Below, in pieces: positions 5,957 to 10,097 of a DNA stretch of 10,097 nt. Each line of letters opens with the position of its first letter. Position 1 is the first letter of the stretch. The stretch is from Fidelibacterota bacterium (GTDB lineage Bacteria; Fidelibacterota; UBA2242; B5-G15): assembly GCA_003645825.1 (NCBI GenBank), contig QNCQ01000046.1, positions 1 through 10,097 of the forward strand, in the 5' to 3' direction. The translations under genes were made by a program, and so were the position numbers. The notes under the pieces are model-generated. The model had not been told where the DNA came from. It worked only from the letters and a program-made list of their open reading frames with translations, and did no database searches.

Positions 5957-7309
5957 TTACCCTTTAGCGTTGCTTTTTGAAAGGTTTCTAAGCACCCCCT
6001 CAGCAGCGAAAATGCCTGTTATAGCAGAATAAACTATACCTCTACTGTGTCCACTGGCGTCCCCGGCCACAAAGAAATTTTTCAAGTTCGTTTCCATAAA
6101 TTTATTGACGATGTACCTTGTGTCATAGAATTTAATTTCGGGAGCATAGAGGAGAGTGTTGCTTGAGTTTAGACCTGAGATTATCTTGTCAAGGACCTCC
6201 AGCCCTTCTGTAAGATTTCTCACTATTCTGTGGGGGAATGCCATGGCTATGTCGCCAGGAGTTACCTCCTCGAGAGTGGGGGTTATCAAGGATTTTGAGA
6301 TTCTTTCCGGCGTTGAGCGTCGTCCGGACATGAAATCTGTCAACCTCTGAATGATGGGTTTACCACCTCCTATGGTGGTTGCCAGCCTGGCAATGTCTCT
6401 GCCATACTTTGTTGTGTCTTCAACAGGGTCGGTTAAGATTACCCTTGAAAGGAGCGCAAAGTTTGTGTTGTTGGTTTTGGACTTCCATTTGGCATGGCCA
6501 TTTACCAGAACAAACTCATCATATTCTTCTTTTACAATATATCCGTTGGGATTGGTGCAAAATGTTCTTACGAGATCATCGTAGGATCTGGTGTAAAGTC
6601 TGAATTTTGCGTCATACATTACCTCGGCGATATCAGCATAGATTATAGCCGGGAATTCGACTCTTACTCCTACATCTATAGGACCATAAAGAGTTTGTAT
6701 GCCTAATTTTCTTGCAATCTCTCTCAGCCAGTAAGCACCGGCTCTTCCGGGAGCAGCGATAACTGATTTCCCCATCAACGCTCCATTACGGCATACGATT
6801 TTGAAATCCCCATAAGCTTTTTTTATATCTTTTACTTCGGTATTAACCAGAAATTTGACACCTTTATTAATTAGCCTTTCATAGAAGTTCCTGGATACTG
6901 TTCGGAGTCGATCAGTCCCGATATGCCTCTGCTTTGCAAAGATAAACTCTACACCTGCGGATGCAGCTTTTTTCATAAGGCTGGTTACTTTTTTGCCATC
7001 GCTTTCAGTATAGCCTCCTTCTACACCCAGTTCTGTAAAGGTGCGATCAATCTTTTCAATGATATACTCTACTTCTTCGGGACTTCTGCCTATGCTTGAA
7101 GGGTCACCGCCAATTCGGGAAGTCAGGTTGAGTTTTCCATCTGAAAACGCTCCGGCACCGCCTATCCCAAAACTTACATTGCGCCTTTTATCCGGCAGGT
7201 CTCCTTTGTCCACAATTAGAATTGATAGACCACTTTCCGCCAAAGTATCTGCTGCAAAAAGATTTGCTGGACCTGCTCCAATTAGTATAACATCATACAC
7301 TCTATCCAT
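5957..7309 (-). CDS. FAD-dependent dehydrogenase of the COG2509 family
   Basis: This is a flavoprotein of a widespread but uncharacterised family, probably cytoplasmic and soluble; the reaction is unknown. The 450-residue length is typical. The N-terminal Rossmann fold has D-V-I-L-I-G-A-G-P-A-N (about 6-16), ending in an acidic residue (I-V-D-K-G). The family signature F-G-I-G-G-A-G-A-F-S-D-G-K-L-N-L follows at about 47-62. The C-terminal FAD site is F-F-V-A-G-D-A-S-G-H-S-R-G-I (about 412-425). I chose the ATG at 7309; the preceding codon, GTG at 7312, is equally in frame and changes only one residue. No Shine-Dalgarno is visible and a perfect TATAAT lies 12 bp upstream, so the mRNA may be near-leaderless. 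It is the first gene of the leftward cluster, one base before the acyltransferase. It carries no 4Fe-4S motif and no membrane segment. Confidence 0.88.
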   Translation of the reverse strand: MDRVYDVILIGAGPANLFAADTLAESGLSILIVDKGDLPDKRRNVSFGIGGAGAFSDGKLNLTSRIGGDPSSIGRSPEEVEYIIEKIDRTFTELGVEGGYTESDGKKVTSLMKKAASAGVEFIFAKQRHIGTDRLRTVSRNFYERLINKGVKFLVNTEVKDIKKAYGDFKIVCRNGALMGKSVIAAPGRAGAYWLREIARKLGIQTLYGPIDVGVRVEFPAIIYADIAEVMYDAKFRLYTRSYDDLVRTFCTNPNGYIVKEEYDEFVLVNGHAKWKSKTNNTNFALLSRVILTDPVEDTTKYGRDIARLATTIGGGKPIIQRLTDFMSGRRSTPERISKSLITPTLEEVTPGDIAMAFPHRIVRNLTEGLEVLDKIISGLNSSNTLLYAPEIKFYDTRYIVNKFMETNLKNFFVAGDASGHSRGIVYSAITGIFAAEGVLRNLSKSNAKG

Positions 7310-7320
7310 CACATTCGTAA

Positions 7321-7326
7321 ATTATA
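7321..7326 (-). promoter_or_regulatory. Perfect -10 box upstream of the flavoprotein gene
   Basis: The minus strand reads TATAAT at 7326-7321. Transcription would begin around 7314, only about 5 nt before the ATG at 7309. A -35 at standard spacing is not clear (TTTG-rich sequence only). The region is very AT-rich, so chance occurrence must be weighed. If used, this promoter drives the four-gene leftward cluster. Confidence 0.45.
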
Positions 7327-7404
7327 AAATAAAACCTTTTAAACAAATTATTACAAATTTATATAAAAAGATTTCTGAAAGTGAGTTAGTTCTGCGGTTT
7401 TTGC

Positions 7405-7433
7405 TTGATTTTTCGAAGAGGCAAGGATATATT
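7405..7433 (+). promoter_or_regulatory. Sigma70-like promoter for the large secreted protein
   Basis: TTGATT (7405-7410, four of six match TTGACA) is followed by exactly 17 bp and then TATATT (7428-7433, five of six match TATAAT). Transcription from about 7440 would give a leader of some 24 nt containing GGGAAGTGG, a moderate Shine-Dalgarno, before the ATG at 7464. It is divergent from the flavoprotein promoter about 100 bp to the left. Confidence 0.6.
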
Positions 7434-7463
7434 TATAAAGATAAATATTATGGGAAGTGGAAA

Positions 7464-10097
7464 ATGAAAAGATTAGTTTATGTGTGTTTGTTAATTTTGA
7501 TATACATGCTCTTTCCGGCTTTTGGTTACAATTCTTCTTATGTCCAGTATTATTTTCATGACAGGAATGTATTTTTTGATGTACTTGGTGAAGGGTACTT
7601 GCTTTCCAACGGCAGACTTGCAGTAACCGGAGTCGCAAGTCTTAGAAACAGTGGGGGCAGTGTAATTCCTGGTAGCAGTATGCTGCTTTATACAGTAGCA
7701 GGGGGCGATACCAATCTATTGTTTTCGGATTGGAAATATGGGGTCCCGCATGGTGTAGGAGGCAATTTTACTGATGCTGTACTCGCCGATGTTGACGGGG
7801 ACGGTATTCTCGAGTATGTCGGGGTATTAAGTATTACGGAAGCGAGGGATAATTTTTCTGATGAGTGGCTGTATATTTTCAGGAACTCAGGCATGAGCTT
7901 TCAGAGGACACCATGGCTCAAAGAAGGCTTTTCGGGGGAATTTCCGGTTCGCCCCCGACCAGCGCAGATTCTGGCTGTGAACGTAGACAGTGACAGCGAT
8001 GAGGAGTTGGTGGTATCTTTTTTTGGCCCATATAAAGGGATCTCCATCATAGACTACGGAGAAAAAAATGAGAAGGGAAAGGTATTTATCAAGGCGAACA
8101 TCTCCGGGCTTGAGCAATTTAACAGTATACTTCCTTTTAAAACATTTACAAGCGTAGTTCCAGGGGAGAAAAACAAAGCTGCTCTTGTAGTTGTGGGCGG
8201 AAATGAAGCTCTTCAAGTAAGTTTTGTCGATTTTGTATCGGGAAAGGTGATAAAGAGCTATAACTTTAAGGATATAAGCGCTTCAGATGTGGCGATTGAG
8301 AAGGTTCAGGGTGGAGATATCAGCGGTAACGGCGTGGGAGAGATTGTTGCGCCCCTCAAGGCAGGGGGAGCTTTGATTTTCTACTTTGATGGAACTGATT
8401 CTCTAAAATATGGGGTTTTATTCCCTGATATTGTCCGTATAAACTCACTCTGTATAGGTGATTTCAATCTTAACGGAGTTGATGAAGTTATAATTAGTTA
8501 TGGAGACGTCCCAAAACTGGCGAGATATGAGTATGATGAGATTGGTAACATTCCCGATATATCCTCATATAGGAAAACTCTATATGGTAAAGACTCTTTT
8601 GTGAGCTATAAGTTCCTAGATATAAAGCCAGTTTCAAATCTCAGAAGGGGGAAAACAGGCCAGGCTGTAGTTTCTTTCATTAACAACATTACTGGCAGAT
8701 CCGGGGTGATGCTCTGGAAGTTCGGAGAAGTGCCTCTGGAAGAGGTTGCTGGGCAGGAGAGAGCGGGTGGATTTCCTGAGTTAAAAGAGAAACTTGCTGG
8801 AATGGATACCTCAGGACAAGGACGTTCTTCTGGATATTTTGCTCCCGTAAGGAAGACTGTGAGGAAACCTGATATTCTCATTCATCCGAATGAGAGTATG
8901 AAACGTACTCTGGAAATCCCGGGGTTTAATTTCAACAATCTGAAAAATCTCCAGATCAGTATTGACTCTCCAAGCGGGATGATTTTTGACCTTTCGACGC
9001 AGACATTCTACTGGACTCCTTCTGACACTCAGCTTGGATGGTATGAAGTGAATGCGTTTTTTAGCTGGGATAATGGATCCGTCGAGGAGCATTTCACAGT
9101 TTATGTTAACAGTCCTCCAGAGGTAAGGACTTTTTTCCCGGAAAGAGATGTTATTCAGGTGGGTGAAACTTTTAGAAAGGAAATAGATGTTGTGGATGGG
9201 AATTACGATTCCGAGATATTTTTTGACCTTATAAAACGTCCTGAGGGAGCTACGATAACGGAGGATGGGGTAATTATTTGGAAACCTGATGAAGCCCAGG
9301 AGGATTGGCATGATTTTATTCTTCAGGTTACAGATGGTTATGATTCAACTATGATTTCGTTTTCTTTATTTGTGAATCACCCTGTCAGGATAGTATCGAA
9401 TGCTCCTTCTGTGGCTTATCTGGGTGAAGAATACGCTTATGATGTCCAAATTTCTGATAAAAATAAGGGATTTTTTATCAGTAAGTTTGATCATATCCCT
9501 CGCATTGAAGATTGGCAAAATGTAGCTGTAGTAGAGATTCCTGTTTCTTCAGCGGATTTTATAGCCAGGATGAAAACGTATGCGAGGAGATTCAGCCAGA
9601 TGATTTCCAGCGGAACATTTAAAAGCAACTATCAAAAAGCGAGCGTTGAGGGTATAAAAGACGTTCTGGTAAATGGGGATAGACTGGTGTTTATAATAGG
9701 AAAGGATAAAATTTCTGTGCTGTCTGCTTCGAAGATCATGGGTGCTTTCTGTCGTATGCTGAATATACCTCAACCGAAGTATTCCCGCTGGGATGTTCAT
9801 TCTCTATATGAGTTTGAACTTAAAGGCGCTCCTGAAGGTATGAACATAGATGGTTGGGGCAGAGTCAGGTGGATTCCCGACAGGTTTCAATGCGGATATC
9901 AAACGTTCTCTTTGATTGTTTCCGATGGGTATTTTGTTGATGAAGAAAAGGTAGGGGTTTATGTTAACGCCCCCCCCGTGATCGTTTCTCATCCTGATTC
10001 AATTGCTTTTGTTGGTAAAAAATGGCTTTACAAAATAAAAGTGAAAGATTTGAATGATGACGCCAGATTTACCTTTTCCCTTATTGCCCCTCCTGAA
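7464..10097 (+). CDS. Large secreted FG-GAP and Ig-like repeat protein, 3' end off the window
   Basis: 878 codons are open to the right edge with no stop, so the gene is partial. Residues 1-21 form a Sec signal peptide with A-F-G as a plausible cleavage site before Y22. Residues about 30-420 look like an FG-GAP/VCBS-type propeller: D-V-D-G-D-G-I-L-E (109-117), N-V-D-S-D-S-D-E-E (173-181), D-I-S-G-N-G-V-G-E (285-293) and D-F-N-L-N-G-V-D-E (333-341) are calcium-loop-like repeats each followed by a hydrophobic strand. A low-complexity linker (about 425-465) leads to Ig/cadherin-like repeats ending V-Y-V-N-S-P-P (546-552), L-F-V-N-H-P (635-640) and V-Y-V-N-A-P-P (832-838). Each contains a W-x-P strand (517-519, 606-608, 803-805) and two a V-x-D-G-Y motif (622-626, 819-823); a further repeat is cut by the edge. 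Residues about 668-778 interrupt the third repeat. The architecture suggests a cell-surface adhesion or structural role (inference); a C-terminal sorting domain would be outside the window. Confidence 0.85.
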   Translation, partial: MKRLVYVCLLILIYMLFPAFGYNSSYVQYYFHDRNVFFDVLGEGYLLSNGRLAVTGVASLRNSGGSVIPGSSMLLYTVAGGDTNLLFSDWKYGVPHGVGGNFTDAVLADVDGDGILEYVGVLSITEARDNFSDEWLYIFRNSGMSFQRTPWLKEGFSGEFPVRPRPAQILAVNVDSDSDEELVVSFFGPYKGISIIDYGEKNEKGKVFIKANISGLEQFNSILPFKTFTSVVPGEKNKAALVVVGGNEALQVSFVDFVSGKVIKSYNFKDISASDVAIEKVQGGDISGNGVGEIVAPLKAGGALIFYFDGTDSLKYGVLFPDIVRINSLCIGDFNLNGVDEVIISYGDVPKLARYEYDEIGNIPDISSYRKTLYGKDSFVSYKFLDIKPVSNLRRGKTGQAVVSFINNITGRSGVMLWKFGEVPLEEVAGQERAGGFPELKEKLAGMDTSGQGRSSGYFAPVRKTVRKPDILIHPNESMKRTLEIPGFNFNNLKNLQISIDSPSGMIFDLSTQTFYWTPSDTQLGWYEVNAFFSWDNGSVEEHFTVYVNSPPEVRTFFPERDVIQVGETFRKEIDVVDGNYDSEIFFDLIKRPEGATITEDGVIIWKPDEAQEDWHDFILQVTDGYDSTMISFSLFVNHPVRIVSNAPSVAYLGEEYAYDVQISDKNKGFFISKFDHIPRIEDWQNVAVVEIPVSSADFIARMKTYARRFSQMISSGTFKSNYQKASVEGIKDVLVNGDRLVFIIGKDKISVLSASKIMGAFCRMLNIPQPKYSRWDVHSLYEFELKGAPEGMNIDGWGRVRWIPDRFQCGYQTFSLIVSDGYFVDEEKVGVYVNAPPVIVSHPDSIAFVGKKWLYKIKVKDLNDDARFTFSLIAPPE
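9465..9797 (+). other. Approximately 110-residue insertion within the third Ig-like repeat
   Basis: The third repeat opens normally (A-Y-L-G-E-E-Y-A-Y-D-V-Q-I-S-D-K-N, 651-667). It resumes only at L-Y-E-F-E-L-K-G-A-P-E-G-M (781-793), where other repeats need only a few residues. The insert has a mixed alpha/beta look, with an amphipathic basic helix (A-R-M-K-T-Y-A-R-R-F, 701-710), a strand pair (D-V-L-V-N and L-V-F-I-I-G) and a closing helix (A-S-K-I-M-G-A-F-C-R-M-L). It resembles no domain I can name. Boundaries are approximate. Confidence 0.5.

Noticed and set aside
8811..9311. 166-codon minus-strand open frame
   Set aside because: It is antisense to the Ig-like repeats of the secreted protein, whose frame is continuous with clear repeat motifs.
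1..10097. tRNA, rRNA, CRISPR array, insertion sequence or transposase
   Set aside because: I looked for T-loop-like motifs, regularly spaced repeats, terminal inverted repeats and transposase motifs on both strands and saw none that hold up.

Overview
The window comes from a bacterium of moderate to low GC with compact, mostly leftward (minus-strand) gene packing. It holds six leftward loci and one long rightward gene that runs off the right edge. The lineage cannot be fixed from sequence alone. The S41 peptidase has a long C-terminal tail of the type I associate with Bacteroidota/Calditrichota-like (FCB) bacteria. The acyltransferase is also of a type common in that group, and the right-hand gene encodes a large secreted FG-GAP plus Ig-like protein. 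An uncultured FCB-related or neighbouring candidate phylum, possibly thermophilic, is my best guess (inference).

Layout from left to right. Bases 1-297 contain no convincing gene, only a short tandem repeat and a small hairpin. Bases 298-1446 (minus) hold an SfsA-type nuclease fused to a GIY-YIG (DUF123) domain. It is split by two in-frame stop codons exactly at the conserved SRxDF catalytic motif. Three bases upstream of it lies a zinc alcohol dehydrogenase (1450-2475, minus) with its own extended -10 promoter and a strong Shine-Dalgarno. Bases 2476-2701 form a dyad-rich intergenic region. From 2702 to 7309 four genes are tightly packed on the minus strand, in transcription order: a COG2509 flavoprotein, a NagX/HGSNAT-like membrane acyltransferase, a free-methionine-R-sulfoxide-reductase-like GAF protein, and an S41 C-terminal processing peptidase. 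A 154-bp divergent promoter region (7310-7463) separates this cluster from the rightward gene (7464 to the edge, 878 codons visible). That gene encodes an exported protein with an FG-GAP-like N-terminal half and Ig/cadherin-like repeats, one of which is interrupted by about 110 residues.

How the genes fit together. Spacings of 1, 11 and 63 bp suggest that the four leftward genes are co-transcribed. Two products act in or beyond the inner membrane (acyltransferase, peptidase) and two are probably cytoplasmic (flavoprotein, methionine sulfoxide repair), so the cluster is not one obvious pathway. The dehydrogenase and sfsA form a second, separately promoted unit. The most notable observations are the doubly interrupted nuclease fusion, the interrupted Ig-like repeat in the secreted protein, and the near-leaderless start predicted for the flavoprotein.
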